From assembly GCA_913057515.1 (NCBI GenBank), contig CAJXOJ010000009.1:20287-84286 (forward strand): DNA of 64,000 nt, given 5' to 3'. Positions 12,723 to 21,602 of the stretch are shown here, piece after piece. The DNA comes from an uncultured Cycloclasticus sp. GTDB taxonomy: Bacteria; Pseudomonadota; Gammaproteobacteria; Methylococcales; Cycloclasticaceae. Under the pieces are notes generated by a model that worked only from the letters and a program-made list of their open reading frames with translations, searched no databases and was not told where the DNA came from. The stretch's first letter is position 1, and each line of letters starts with the position of its first letter. A program made the translations under genes and the position numbers.

Positions 12723-13189
12723 GAGTTATTGCCTCCCAAATTATCTTCTTTTTGTGGTTTTGAAGAGCAACTTAGGTTTAAACGCATTGTTTTCAAATTG
12801 GTTAACATGGTGTCAAGTTGGCTTTCCGGCAGGCCACTGAGAGCTTTAGCTTGCACCAACTCAATGGCTTGTTCTATGGATGATAAATGAGTGGGAGCTT
12901 GTGCTGTTAAGTAAATTTGGTGAGCACGTCTGTCTAATGGGTCAGCACGTCGATCAACTAGGCCAGCTTCAACTAACTGATCAATTAAGCGCGTTAAAGT
13001 AATCGGTAATATCTCTAGCATATCAGCTAATTTTGACTGACGAATACCTTCATGGCGAGACACATAAACCAATGTGCGCGCTTGCGCTAGTGTGAGTGAG
13101 CTATCTTCAATATGTTGATTGAATTGCCTTCGCATAAGGCGAGAAACATCAGCTAATAAAAAACCAAGCGTATCTTTTTTAAGGACCAT
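12719..13189 (-). CDS. MarR-family transcriptional regulator
   Basis: Winged-helix regulator, about 156 residues from the ATG at 13189 (MVLKKDTLGFLLADVSRLMR). An in-frame ATG at 13207 is equally possible. The TTG at 13252 coincides with the -35 element of a good promoter, so it is not the start. The DNA-binding core is REGIRQSKLADMLEI plus the wing with DRRAD/DRRAHQIYLT, close to MarR/SlyA/EmrR. It heads the efflux operon and probably represses it and itself, with release by a drug-like ligand (inferred from family and from the palindrome in the promoter). Confidence 0.88.
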   Translation of the reverse strand: MVLKKDTLGFLLADVSRLMRRQFNQHIEDSSLTLAQARTLVYVSRHEGIRQSKLADMLEILPITLTRLIDQLVEAGLVDRRADPLDRRAHQIYLTAQAPTHLSSIEQAIELVQAKALSGLPESQLDTMLTNLKTMRLNLSCSSKPQKEDNLGGNNS

Positions 13190-13223
13190 TAAATGTATGT
13201 TAACCATATAGTAAGTTTTGCTT

Positions 13224-13252
13224 ATTATATTGTTAGCATGCTTATTATTCAA
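13224..13252 (-). promoter_or_regulatory. Promoter of marR-emrA-emrB with a palindromic operator candidate
   Basis: Read on the minus strand: -35 TTGAAT (13247-13252), 17-base spacer, -10 TATAAT (13224-13229). The spacer holds AGCATGCT (13235-13242), a perfect 8-base palindrome inside a looser TTAGCATGCTTA. A MarR dimer bound there would block RNA polymerase. The messenger leader before the ATG is short and has no Shine-Dalgarno. Confidence 0.65.
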
Positions 13253-13524
13253 TTTAACAATGCGTTAGCTTGATTGGTATTTTTAAATAATAAGTGTAAT
13301 GCCGATATAAATTGATGAGGCTTGGTGAAAGGGCCAGCTTTAGGCATTCATAGTATCGTGATTATAAAGATTTGGTTTTATGGTGCTTTTGTTTCTTTGA
13401 GTTGCCGGTGGTGAAGGTGAAATAAACAATTCATTTAAGCTGAGAGTGATTTCGAAAAGAACTTTCAATATGTTTAAATATCTTATGATTTCAAAGATTA
13501 ATAATTGATTAAAGAGAGCGTGAG

Positions 13525-14151
13525 ATGGCTGACTTGTTTAACGAAAAATCTAAAAGCTGGGACAGTGATGTGACCGTTAAAACGTTGTCGTCGGCTATTG
13601 GGTCATTAATATTAGAACAGGTTCCTTTGAATGCTCAGATGGAGGTGATGGATTTTGGCGCAGGAACGGGTTTAATTAGTTCGTATGTTGCACCGTTGGT
13701 TAACAAAATTGTAGCAGTGGATATTTCTGAGGCGATGTTAGATAAGTTGGTTTCTAAGCCTGAACTAGATGGTAAGGTTGAGGCTGTGTGCCAAGATATA
13801 TTAAAAACACCATTTGACGGACGCTTCGATTTGATTATGAGTGCGATGGCGATTCACCATATAGAGGATACGGCAAAGCTTATTCAGTCCTTTTCTGAGC
13901 ACTTAAAGGAAGGCGCGATGATTGCTTTGGCAGATCTAGATAAGGAAGATGGAAGTTTTCACCCTGAAGGTACCGAGGGTGTTTTTCATTACGGTTTTAA
14001 TCGAGACGTATTTGAAGAAATGTTAATAAATAATGGCTTTGAAGATATCCAATTTTTTACCGCCTATACGGTTACTAAAGCTGAAAATAAATTTCCTGTG
14101 TTTCTTGTGGTAGCGAAAAAGGTAAATAAAAATCAAGCTATTAATGGTTAG
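13525..14151 (+). CDS. Class I SAM-dependent methyltransferase
   Basis: 208 residues with the Rossmann methyltransferase signature: motif I MDFGAGTGLIS at about 42-52, acidic residue VAVDIS at about 64-69, and a D-LIMSAMAIHHI segment (about 103-114) as motif IV/post-I. AGAGAG lies before the ATG. The substrate cannot be told; the fold is that of methyltransferase domain 11/25 enzymes acting on small molecules. It stands alone between the efflux promoter and the DmeF-like gene. Confidence 0.85.
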   Translation: MADLFNEKSKSWDSDVTVKTLSSAIGSLILEQVPLNAQMEVMDFGAGTGLISSYVAPLVNKIVAVDISEAMLDKLVSKPELDGKVEAVCQDILKTPFDGRFDLIMSAMAIHHIEDTAKLIQSFSEHLKEGAMIALADLDKEDGSFHPEGTEGVFHYGFNRDVFEEMLINNGFEDIQFFTAYTVTKAENKFPVFLVVAKKVNKNQAING

Positions 14152-14273
14152 TAGTGCCTAAGCCCAAAAAGTAATATTAAAATAGTTATATGTCGGGCGC
14201 GCATGGTCATTTGTTAAAGCCCCGAGAAGTTGATAGAAAGAACGGTAACGATAATAGATTTTAGGAAGTAAGG

Positions 14274-15182
14274 ATGCACGAGCACACGATACAAAATTTA
14301 CAACATCACCACGACTTTTCACTTAAAAATGAACGTGGAGAGCGGCGCACGATGTATGTGTTAATACTCACGGCCATAACAATGGTGGTTGAAATAGTGG
14401 CTGGTAGTGTTTTTGGCTCAATGGCGTTACTCGCAGATGGTTGGCATATGGCAACTCATGTCGCAGCATTTCTAATAACAATTTATGCTTATCGTTATGC
14501 GCGTCGGTATAAAAAAAATGCAGCGTACTCTTTTGGTACAGGCAAGGTCAGTGTGTTAGGTGGGTTTGCTAGCGCAGTGGCCTTAGCGGTTGTTGCGTTG
14601 CTGATGTTGGTTGAGTCCTTGCATCGTTTGGTTGACCCGCAAGCGATTCAATTTAATGCGGCTATTGGTGTGGCGGTTATTGGACTGGTTATCAATGTAA
14701 TCAGTGCTTTCCTATTAAAGGATGATCACCATCACCATCAGCATGATCATAATTTAAAAGCAGCCTATTTTCATGTGTTGGCGGATGCACTAACGTCGCT
14801 ACTGGCTATTGTTGCTTTGTTGGCAGGTAAATATTTTGGTTGGCATTGGCTAGATCCAGCAATGGGAGTCGTGGGCGCTGTGATTATTACGCGTTGGTCT
14901 TATGGCTTGGTGAAACAAACGGCCCCTATTTTGTTAGACGGCAGTATTGACGAGCAGTATAAATTAAAGGTTAAAGACTGTATTGAAAGAGACTCAGATA
15001 ATCGCGTATCAGATATTCATATTTGGAAAATAAGCCCAAGCCATTATGCAGCAATTATTTCATTGGTAACCGACCACCCTCAACCGAACGCATACTATAA
15101 AAATTTATTAACTGGTTTCGATAAGCTTGTGCATATTACGGTTGAAGTGAATGAGTGTGATGATGAGTTATGTGTCGGCTAA
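14274..15182 (+). CDS. dmeF: Cation diffusion facilitator, DmeF-like
   Basis: Inner-membrane divalent metal/proton antiporter (Co, Ni, Zn or Fe export), 302 residues, with six predicted helices. Metal-site residues are visible as LADGWHMATH in helix 2 (about 53-62) and HVLADALTS in helix 5 (about 165-173). Between helices 4 and 5 is a His-rich loop (DDHHHHQHDHN, about 148-158), and the N-terminus also carries HEH and HHH. This pattern and length fit DmeF proteins, which mainly export cobalt/nickel; the exact metal is inferred. AAGTAAGG lies just before the ATG. Confidence 0.85.
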   Translation: MHEHTIQNLQHHHDFSLKNERGERRTMYVLILTAITMVVEIVAGSVFGSMALLADGWHMATHVAAFLITIYAYRYARRYKKNAAYSFGTGKVSVLGGFASAVALAVVALLMLVESLHRLVDPQAIQFNAAIGVAVIGLVINVISAFLLKDDHHHHQHDHNLKAAYFHVLADALTSLLAIVALLAGKYFGWHWLDPAMGVVGAVIITRWSYGLVKQTAPILLDGSIDEQYKLKVKDCIERDSDNRVSDIHIWKISPSHYAAIISLVTDHPQPNAYYKNLLTGFDKLVHITVEVNECDDELCVG

Positions 15183-15237
15183 TGAATATTTTTCTGTTTA
15201 AGTCTATAGTGATTTTAAAGTAGATTGCTTTTATACG

Positions 15238-15882
15238 TTAACTACTACCAAACAATATAGCAGCATCGCCTTTATGCCACGGTTTGTGTGGGGCCATTGC
15301 TTGGGTAAATACAGTTTGCTGATAGTGTTTATTTAACCAGCATTGAATTAAAGGATAGGGGGCTTGTCGATACCACTGCCGTTCAACGCGCGAGAATTGG
15401 CGAATAAACGGCAAAATGGCATAGTCGGCAAGGCTGGGGGTGTCGCCCATCATGTACTCATGCTGAGTTAGGCGTTGCTCAAGATCGCTAATATAAGCCT
15501 CGCAATGTAAACGATAGCTGTCTTTCTCAACATCATGATAACGCGAAGCGGCCTTGTACTTTTTTAATGCGTCAACAAACTCATTATCAGTACGATGGAT
15601 TAGTTCAAGCATGGCTACTTGATCGCCCTGTAATAGATTGCTAGGGTCATTTTCACTGAGTGCCCACAACATGATGTCTAAGCTTTGGTCTATAACTGAT
15701 GATTGATTGATGACTAAAACCGGTACGGTTGCTTTAGGAGAGGCGGTTAACATGTCTGTTGGCTTATTTTTCATATCAACGTCACGTAGGATAACCGGCT
15801 GTTTAGCAAGCAATAGACCCATTCGTGCCCGCATAGCGTACGGGCATTGGCGTAATGAATACAAAATGGGTAACGGTGACAT
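15238..15882 (-). CDS. Glutathione S-transferase family protein
   Basis: 214 residues with an N-terminal thioredoxin-like domain carrying CPYAMRAR (about 13-20), the Cys-type active site also seen in GrxB and omega/beta GSTs. TVPVL near residue 52 supplies the cis-Pro. The C-terminal all-helical domain contains LADYAILPFIRQF (about 148-160), the usual GST folding motif. Probably a cytosolic thiol transferase or oxidoreductase; substrate unknown. Convergent with the DmeF-like gene, with no clear terminator between them. Confidence 0.88.
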   Translation of the reverse strand: MSPLPILYSLRQCPYAMRARMGLLLAKQPVILRDVDMKNKPTDMLTASPKATVPVLVINQSSVIDQSLDIMLWALSENDPSNLLQGDQVAMLELIHRTDNEFVDALKKYKAASRYHDVEKDSYRLHCEAYISDLEQRLTQHEYMMGDTPSLADYAILPFIRQFSRVERQWYRQAPYPLIQCWLNKHYQQTVFTQAMAPHKPWHKGDAAILFGSS

Positions 15883-16018
15883 ATAACAGTATTGCTTGAA
15901 ATGTATTATTTAACTATTTAAGTATATAACGACAGGGAAGCGGCTTACAGAGTTGGGTTCGTTAATAAACTAAAGTCGCTAACGAAACGTGATTGATTAA
16001 AATGCGAATCCAAAGGCG

Positions 16019-16957
16019 TTGCCAAACAATGTAAAATGGTTCAGCGGCCGTATTCTATTTCTGGAGATCCCCATCAACGCCTTTTTTTCTATTCCTGTTG
16101 GCATTCGCTATATGGTTCTGAGTGCTTTTTCGTTCAGCATTATGGCCTTGTTCGTTAAATTAGTGGGTGATAAGGGTATCCCCGTTTTAGAGATTGTTGC
16201 CGCGCGTTCCTTGGTGTCATTAGTAATCAGTTATATGGGTATTCGACGTGAAGGAATAGCCTTATTGGGCACGCGTAAAGGCTTGTTAGCTGCACGTGGA
16301 TTAACCGGTTTTGCGGCATTAATTTGTGTTTTTTATGCGATTACCCATTTACCCCTTGCAGAAGCAATGGTGCTTCAGTATCTACACCCGATGTTTACGG
16401 CTATTTTGGCGCTTATATTTTTAAAAGAACGACTTAAAGTGGGTACGCTTGTCTGTATTTTTTTGAGTTTTTTAGGTGTCTTAATGATTGTGCAGCCTGA
16501 CTTTTTATTCACATCTACGGCAGCTAATTTGAATGAGTTTAGTGTTATTGTCGCTATTGCTGGAGCGTTTGGTAGTGCGGTGGCATATACATTGGTTCGG
16601 GCATTGGCGAAAACAGAACACCCTTTAGTGATTATTTTATATTTCCCCTTAATCTCTTTACCGGCCAGTATCATTTTATTATGGGGAGAGTTTGTGATGC
16701 CCGAGGGAGTCACTTGGTTTTATTTGCTAGCGATTGGTGTGGCGACCCAAATTGGGCAAATTGGTTTAACAAAGAGTATGCAAACAGAATCAGCGGGACG
16801 GGCGACGAGCTTTGGTTACTTGCAAGTGGTTTTTGCTATGTTACTTGGGCTGTTTGTATATGGAGAATACCCATCAATAGAGACTTTAATCGGTGCGAGT
16901 TTGATTATTGTTGGTGCCTATCTTAATGTAACTTGGAAAAGTAAAATAAAGGAGTAA
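16019..16957 (+). CDS. EamA/DMT-family transporter
   Basis: Ten-helix drug/metabolite transporter with two EamA repeats (about 32-155 and 170-305), 312 residues from a TTG start. Family hallmarks are LPLAEAMVLQYLHPMFTA (end of the first repeat) and the matching segment near the C-terminus. The first ATG in frame is at 16112, and IPVGIRYM just before it looks conserved, so the start is uncertain. The next gene begins directly after the stop. Substrate unknown. Confidence 0.85.
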   Translation: MPNNVKWFSGRILFLEIPINAFFSIPVGIRYMVLSAFSFSIMALFVKLVGDKGIPVLEIVAARSLVSLVISYMGIRREGIALLGTRKGLLAARGLTGFAALICVFYAITHLPLAEAMVLQYLHPMFTAILALIFLKERLKVGTLVCIFLSFLGVLMIVQPDFLFTSTAANLNEFSVIVAIAGAFGSAVAYTLVRALAKTEHPLVIILYFPLISLPASIILLWGEFVMPEGVTWFYLLAIGVATQIGQIGLTKSMQTESAGRATSFGYLQVVFAMLLGLFVYGEYPSIETLIGASLIIVGAYLNVTWKSKIKE

Positions 16958-17239
16958 ATGATGGCCAAAGCATGCGCACGACATATTTTAGTTAAAACAA
17001 AAGAAGAGGCTGATAAACTTAAAAAACAGCTAGCACAAGGCGCTGATTTTGCTAGCCTTGCCAAAAAGCACTCTCAATGTAATTCGGCAAAAAGAGGGGG
17101 CGACTTAGGCGAATTTAGCCCCGGTAAAATGTTAAAACCTTTTGACAATGTGGTGTTTAAAAAAGCCTTACTAACCGTTCATGGCCCAGTTAAAACTAAG
17201 GTTGGTTATCATTTAATAGAAACCATTTACCGAACATAA
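16958..17239 (+). CDS. ppiC: Parvulin-type peptidyl-prolyl isomerase PpiC
   Basis: 93 residues, a single small rotamase domain without signal peptide, hence cytosolic. The N-terminal ARHILVK, central RGGDLGEFSPGKM and C-terminal GYHLIE are the three conserved parvulin blocks, and the length equals that of E. coli PpiC. Two ATGs occur in a row (16958 and 16961); GGAG precedes the pair. It follows the DMT gene without a gap, so they are cotranscribed. Confidence 0.92.
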   Translation: MMAKACARHILVKTKEEADKLKKQLAQGADFASLAKKHSQCNSAKRGGDLGEFSPGKMLKPFDNVVFKKALLTVHGPVKTKVGYHLIETIYRT

Positions 17240-17266
17240 ATGGTCATATTTTAAAAACCGGAAATT

Positions 17267-17512
17267 ATGAAAATACTATTTACTAAACCCACATTACTGA
17301 CCGAGGAAAAATCGGCCTTATTGATGACCGAGTTAACTCAGGTACTCGCATATAAAGGGGTAGAGGATATGAGTACTCATTTGTTATTGGAACTGGATAA
17401 TGAGGTTGTTGATATCGAGTCAATTCAACAGTTGTTTGCTTTGTTTGAACGTTGGGAAATTGATAAAAGCCCACTAGAATCGTTACTTCAGCTGGTTGAT
17501 CGTAATAAGTAA
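17267..17512 (+). CDS. Hypothetical 81-residue protein
   Basis: Small acidic, leucine-rich protein without signal peptide or membrane segment; predicted mostly helical in its second half. I do not recognise a family. The start is an ATG with GGAAA seven bases upstream, and it follows ppiC by 27 bases in the same direction, so it is likely in that transcript. Leu and acidic content and the uninterrupted frame support a real gene. Confidence 0.6.
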   Translation: MKILFTKPTLLTEEKSALLMTELTQVLAYKGVEDMSTHLLLELDNEVVDIESIQQLFALFERWEIDKSPLESLLQLVDRNK

Positions 17513-17625
17513 AGAGCTTGCCTAGCTTGTTCTTCGTGTCTAATTAAGTATTTATTAAAGAAAGTGGGCGCGATTTGTGGCATTCTTTTTATTCTTTTAA
17601 CACTTCTAATTTAAAAACATGTTCT

Positions 17626-18549
17626 ATGGCATCAGCAAAATTTAAACTAAGTTATGTACACCCTAAATATTGGTTAACTTGGTTAGTAGTGGGGGTTAGT
17701 TGCTTGTTAGCTACTATCCCGAGGTCGTGGCAATTTGGTTTATCAAAATGGATTGCAAATAGGCTTTCGAATAGAAATAGTCGTCGCATTAGCACCATTC
17801 GGCGCAATATTGAATTGTGTTTTCCCGAGGAAACGCATGAGAAGCGCGAGGCATTAATTCGGGGTAATGTGCAGTCGTCAGCTTTGATGCTGTTTGAGTT
17901 ACTGAACATGGTTTGGCGCACACCGTCAGATATGACCTCAGCCGCTAGAGTTGTTGGTGTAGAGCATCTCGAGCAGGCACTAGCAGCCGACAAACCGCTT
18001 TTATTGGTGACAGGGCACTTTACGCCACTGATTCATGCGTGTACGCAATTGGCATCAATAACACCCTATAACGCTGTTTATAGGCGACTTGATAACCCAG
18101 TGATGGAAGCAAACTTATACCAGCGAGGGGTGGAAAAATACCCGATGCATCTTTTTCATCGTAAAGATATTCGTAAGATGTTAGCAAGGCTTGCTGATAA
18201 CGGAACGGTTTTTATTTCGCCGGATCAAGATTTTGGTGTGAACCGTGGAGCCTTTGTTTCTTTTTTTGGCATTCCTACGGCCACCATTACCAGCATTCCT
18301 CAATATGCGCGGCAAACTAACGCTCAGGTTATGTTATTTAGTGGCTACCGGGAGGGGGATAATGGCGTAGTGATTGAATTCGAACCGGTACTTGAGAATT
18401 ACCCAAGCGATGATGATGTAGTAGATACTCAACACTGGAGTGATTGGCTGGAAGCAAAAATACGTTTGCACCCAGAAGATTATTTATGGATGCATAAGCG
18501 ATTTAAAACGCGCCCAGAAGGGCAGCCGAGTTTGTATAAAAAACCTTAA
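17626..18549 (+). CDS. LpxL/HtrB-like lipid A acyltransferase with altered catalytic motif
   Basis: Inner-membrane acyltransferase of the LpxL/LpxM family, about 307 residues from the ATG at 17626; a TTG at 17575 in frame is an alternative. An N-terminal helix follows HPKYWLTW, and the C-terminal half has PDQDFG (about 199-204), FFGI-AT and YLWMHKRFKTRPEGQPSLY, all close to E. coli LpxL. The first catalytic block is GHFTPLIHAC (about 125-134). LpxL has H-x4-E here, but this protein has Ile at the acidic position. Either it uses another acid, or it is inactive or differently specific. It sits among unrelated genes, not in an lpx cluster. Confidence 0.82.
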   Translation: MASAKFKLSYVHPKYWLTWLVVGVSCLLATIPRSWQFGLSKWIANRLSNRNSRRISTIRRNIELCFPEETHEKREALIRGNVQSSALMLFELLNMVWRTPSDMTSAARVVGVEHLEQALAADKPLLLVTGHFTPLIHACTQLASITPYNAVYRRLDNPVMEANLYQRGVEKYPMHLFHRKDIRKMLARLADNGTVFISPDQDFGVNRGAFVSFFGIPTATITSIPQYARQTNAQVMLFSGYREGDNGVVIEFEPVLENYPSDDDVVDTQHWSDWLEAKIRLHPEDYLWMHKRFKTRPEGQPSLYKKP

Positions 18550-18570
18550 GTTAAACAAACACTTTAGACG

Positions 18571-20100
18571 ATGAATCAAGCCAAACAATCATTAACCCAG
18601 CGCTGCTTACTTAAAATTGAAGCTTGGGGGAATAATCTACCGCATCCGACAATGCTGTTTATTTATTTATGTGGGCTTGTTATTGGGCTGTCGTGGCTCG
18701 GTCATTATTTGGGCTTAACCGCTTTAAACCCTGTTAATGGTCAGCAGGTGGAGGTTGTAAGCCTTGTTAATGTGGCTGGCCTGCATTTAATACTGGGTAA
18801 GATGGTGTCAAATTTTATGAATTTTGCACCGGTGGGGCCCGTGTTAGTGGTTATGCTTGGCTTAGGTATTGCTGAACGCTCTGGTTTAATTCAAACCGCT
18901 TTGCGATTACTCGTAATGCAAGCGCCGGATAAACTGCTGACATTTATAGTGGTTTTTGCAGGTGTTATGTCTAGCATCGCGGTGGATTCTGGTTATGTTG
19001 TTATGATTCCAATGGCTGGGCTTATATTTCTTGCCGCAGGCCGACACCCACTAGCAGGTATAGCGGCTTGCTTTGCAGGTGTCTCGGGAGGGTTTAGCGC
19101 TAATTTATTAGTTGGGCCATTTGATGCTATTCTTGGCGGCATTAGTACTGAGGCCGCGCATTTGATTGATCCAAATTATGACGTGTCTGCAACGGCTAAT
19201 TATTATTTTATTGTGATCTCTACCTTGCTAATTTCTGTTTTGGGTACGATAGTGACGGAGCGCTATATCACCCCTATGTTGGGCGAATATAAAGGCGAAA
19301 GATCAAGTGATTTGAATGCGACGCTGTCTTTCGATGAGCGAAAGGGTTTGCTGGCTGCTTTACTGGCGGGTTTATTAATTCTCATGTGTGTTTTATGGGG
19401 TTTAATTCCTCAGCAAGGCTTTTTAAGGCATCCTGAAACGGGTGGTATTATAAAATCTCCCTTCATGTCGGGTTTAATTGCGTTAATCACCCTAACGGCT
19501 GCCATGATGGGCGTTGTTTTTGGCAAGGTATCAGGCCGTTTTAAAAATCATATTGATGTGATTACTAGCATGGAAAAAACGATGGCAGTGATGGCTACTT
19601 ACATTGTGTTAATGTTTTTTGCAGCTCAATTTGTTAATTACTTTAGCTGGACTAACTTGGGTTTAATTTTAGCCATTAATGGGGCGGAGGCATTGAAAAA
19701 TAGTGGCCTTGGCATGGTGCCTTTAATGTTGGGTTTCATTCTTTTATGCACGTTTGCAAATCTGTTTGTGGGTAGTGCTTCGGCTAAATGGGCTATTATG
19801 GCCCCTGTTTTTATACCCATGTTTATGTTGTTAGGGCTTGCTCCAGAGGTTGTGCAGGCCGCTTATCGGGTAGGGGATAGCTCTACCAATATCATTACTC
19901 CCTTGATGCCTTATTTTGCTTTAGTGTATGCGTTTATGAAACGTTATGACGATAGTGCTGGGGTTGGTACGGTGATGACCTTGATGTTGCCCTATTCAGT
20001 AGCTTTTTTGATCGGTTGGGGCTTATTATTAAGTATTTGGTTAGTTTTGGGCGTTCCACTAGGGCCGGATGGATTGTTGTTCTTGCCGGTTTCTTCATGA
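18571..20100 (+). CDS. AbgT-family transporter
   Basis: Inner-membrane transporter of the p-aminobenzoyl-glutamate (AbgT/MtrF) family, 509 residues with about eleven hydrophobic segments. Typical features are LPHPTMLFIYL at about 24-34, NFAPVGPVLVVMLGLGIAE at about 84-102, DSGYVVMIP and the RVGDSSTNIITPLMPYF block at about 430-446. Family members have been linked to folate-breakdown product uptake or to sulfonamide export; which applies here is not visible. It starts 22 bases after the acyltransferase gene. Confidence 0.92.
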   Translation: MNQAKQSLTQRCLLKIEAWGNNLPHPTMLFIYLCGLVIGLSWLGHYLGLTALNPVNGQQVEVVSLVNVAGLHLILGKMVSNFMNFAPVGPVLVVMLGLGIAERSGLIQTALRLLVMQAPDKLLTFIVVFAGVMSSIAVDSGYVVMIPMAGLIFLAAGRHPLAGIAACFAGVSGGFSANLLVGPFDAILGGISTEAAHLIDPNYDVSATANYYFIVISTLLISVLGTIVTERYITPMLGEYKGERSSDLNATLSFDERKGLLAALLAGLLILMCVLWGLIPQQGFLRHPETGGIIKSPFMSGLIALITLTAAMMGVVFGKVSGRFKNHIDVITSMEKTMAVMATYIVLMFFAAQFVNYFSWTNLGLILAINGAEALKNSGLGMVPLMLGFILLCTFANLFVGSASAKWAIMAPVFIPMFMLLGLAPEVVQAAYRVGDSSTNIITPLMPYFALVYAFMKRYDDSAGVGTVMTLMLPYSVAFLIGWGLLLSIWLVLGVPLGPDGLLFLPVSS

Positions 20101-20159
20101 CTGGTTTTAAAACAGTATGCTGAGTCCAATGTAAACGTATATTTAAACGGGAGAAAGAA

Positions 20160-20618
20160 ATGAATGGAGTTGGTCAAAATTTTATCTACGCAATTGTTAT
20201 GTTTATGGCCGGCGTGGGTATTCCGATAATGGGCGCGCTAAGCGGCGGTTTAGGTGCGAGGTTACAAAGCCCAGCGTTAGCAGCCGTCATATTGTTTGTG
20301 GTTGGTTTTGTTATTGCCGTTGTATACCTATTTATGGTGGAAGGTATACCAAGATCAATCCCTAACGTATCAATCCCTATTCAATATTATTTGGGGGGTG
20401 TATTTATTATTTTTTACACGTTAAGCATTACGTATATAGGGCCAAAGTTTGGTATTGGTAATGCGGTTTGTTTTGTGTTGTTAGGCCAGCTTATTTCAAT
20501 GTCCGTGATTGACCACTTTGGTTTATTAAGTTCTCTACAGTATTCTATTACGTTGCAACGTTTTGCTGGTTTGTTGTTTATGGCCGTTGGGGTGTTTTTA
20601 GTAGTTAAGCGTTTTTAA
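20160..20618 (+). CDS. YdcZ-like (DUF606) DMT-superfamily membrane protein
   Basis: 152 residues with five hydrophobic helices and little else: a half-size DMT transporter of the YdcZ/DUF606 type. The first helix reads GVGIPIMGALSGGLG, and the last ends VGVFLVVKRF, both family-typical. GGGAGAAAG lies just before the ATG. Half-size members normally act as dimers. Substrate unknown. Confidence 0.8.
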   Translation: MNGVGQNFIYAIVMFMAGVGIPIMGALSGGLGARLQSPALAAVILFVVGFVIAVVYLFMVEGIPRSIPNVSIPIQYYLGGVFIIFYTLSITYIGPKFGIGNAVCFVLLGQLISMSVIDHFGLLSSLQYSITLQRFAGLLFMAVGVFLVVKRF

Positions 20619-20670
20619 CTAAGGTACTTTACGCGATGATGTGCATTCAAAATGTTGCTGGGTTAAAGAG

Positions 20671-21570
20671 ATGAAAATAGGGTTGGCGTTAGGCAGTGGA
20701 GCGTCACGTGGTTGGTCGCATATTGGCGTTATTAAAGCACTGATAGCCGAAGGGATTGAACCAAATATTGTATGTGGCACTTCAATTGGTGCGCTGGTTG
20801 GTGCCTCTTATGTATCCGGCCACTTAAACGAGTTAGAACAATGGGCTAGCTCTTTGTCGACATTTAAAATGGCTAAATTTTTTGAAATTAACCGCTCCTT
20901 TAATGGCTTTATTAATACCGATCGGCTACATGCTTTTTTAAGTAAGTTTGTTGCACCAGAGAAGGCGGTTATTGAAACGTTTGATAAACAATACGCCAGT
21001 GTAGCGACTGATTTAGAAACGGGTAGAGAAATTTGGCTAACTGAAGGGCCCGTGTTAGAAGCGGTATGGGCTTCTATTTCATTACCCGGGTTATTCCCTG
21101 CAATACGACATGATAATAAATGGCTTGTTGATGGTGGACTTGTTAACCCCGTTCCAGTATCTGTTTGCAGGGCTTTAGGAGCCGATGTGGTGATTGCTAT
21201 TAATTTAAATGGCGATATAGTTGGCAAACATATGCAGAAAAAGGAAGAGTCAGCTAAGGAACCTGAAAAAATTGCCAATAAACTGTCAAGCATAGTGACA
21301 GAGTATGCTGATTCACTTTTTTCAATTGATAGGAGTGAGAAGCAGCAGAAACCCAGCTTATTTGAAGCAATTGCCAGTTCTGTTAATATTACTCAAGATA
21401 GAATTACAAAAAGCCGTATGGCTGGAGACCCACCTGATATTGTTCTGACACCCAAGTTATCTCATATGGGTTTGTTGGAGTTCTACAGGGCAGAAGAGGC
21501 GATAAATGAAGGAATGGATTGCGTTCAACGGATGTTGCCGGAAATAAAATACACCTTAGGTATTAACTAG
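20671..21570 (+). CDS. Patatin-like phospholipase, RssA-type
   Basis: Serine acyl hydrolase with a Ser-Asp dyad, 299 residues from the ATG at 20671 (the GTG at 20641 would add ten odd residues). Visible motifs: oxyanion loop GSGASRG (8-14), nucleophile GTSIG with Ser38, and DGG with Asp154. The body matches the RssA group (MKIGLALGSGASRGWSHIGVI), cytosolic or membrane-associated proteins of unsettled substrate. About 60 charged residues between 190 and 250 form an extra segment near the C-terminus. Confidence 0.9.
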   Translation: MKIGLALGSGASRGWSHIGVIKALIAEGIEPNIVCGTSIGALVGASYVSGHLNELEQWASSLSTFKMAKFFEINRSFNGFINTDRLHAFLSKFVAPEKAVIETFDKQYASVATDLETGREIWLTEGPVLEAVWASISLPGLFPAIRHDNKWLVDGGLVNPVPVSVCRALGADVVIAINLNGDIVGKHMQKKEESAKEPEKIANKLSSIVTEYADSLFSIDRSEKQQKPSLFEAIASSVNITQDRITKSRMAGDPPDIVLTPKLSHMGLLEFYRAEEAINEGMDCVQRMLPEIKYTLGIN

Positions 21571-21602
21571 AAGGTTACATTTAACAATAACAAAAAGGGC
21601 GG

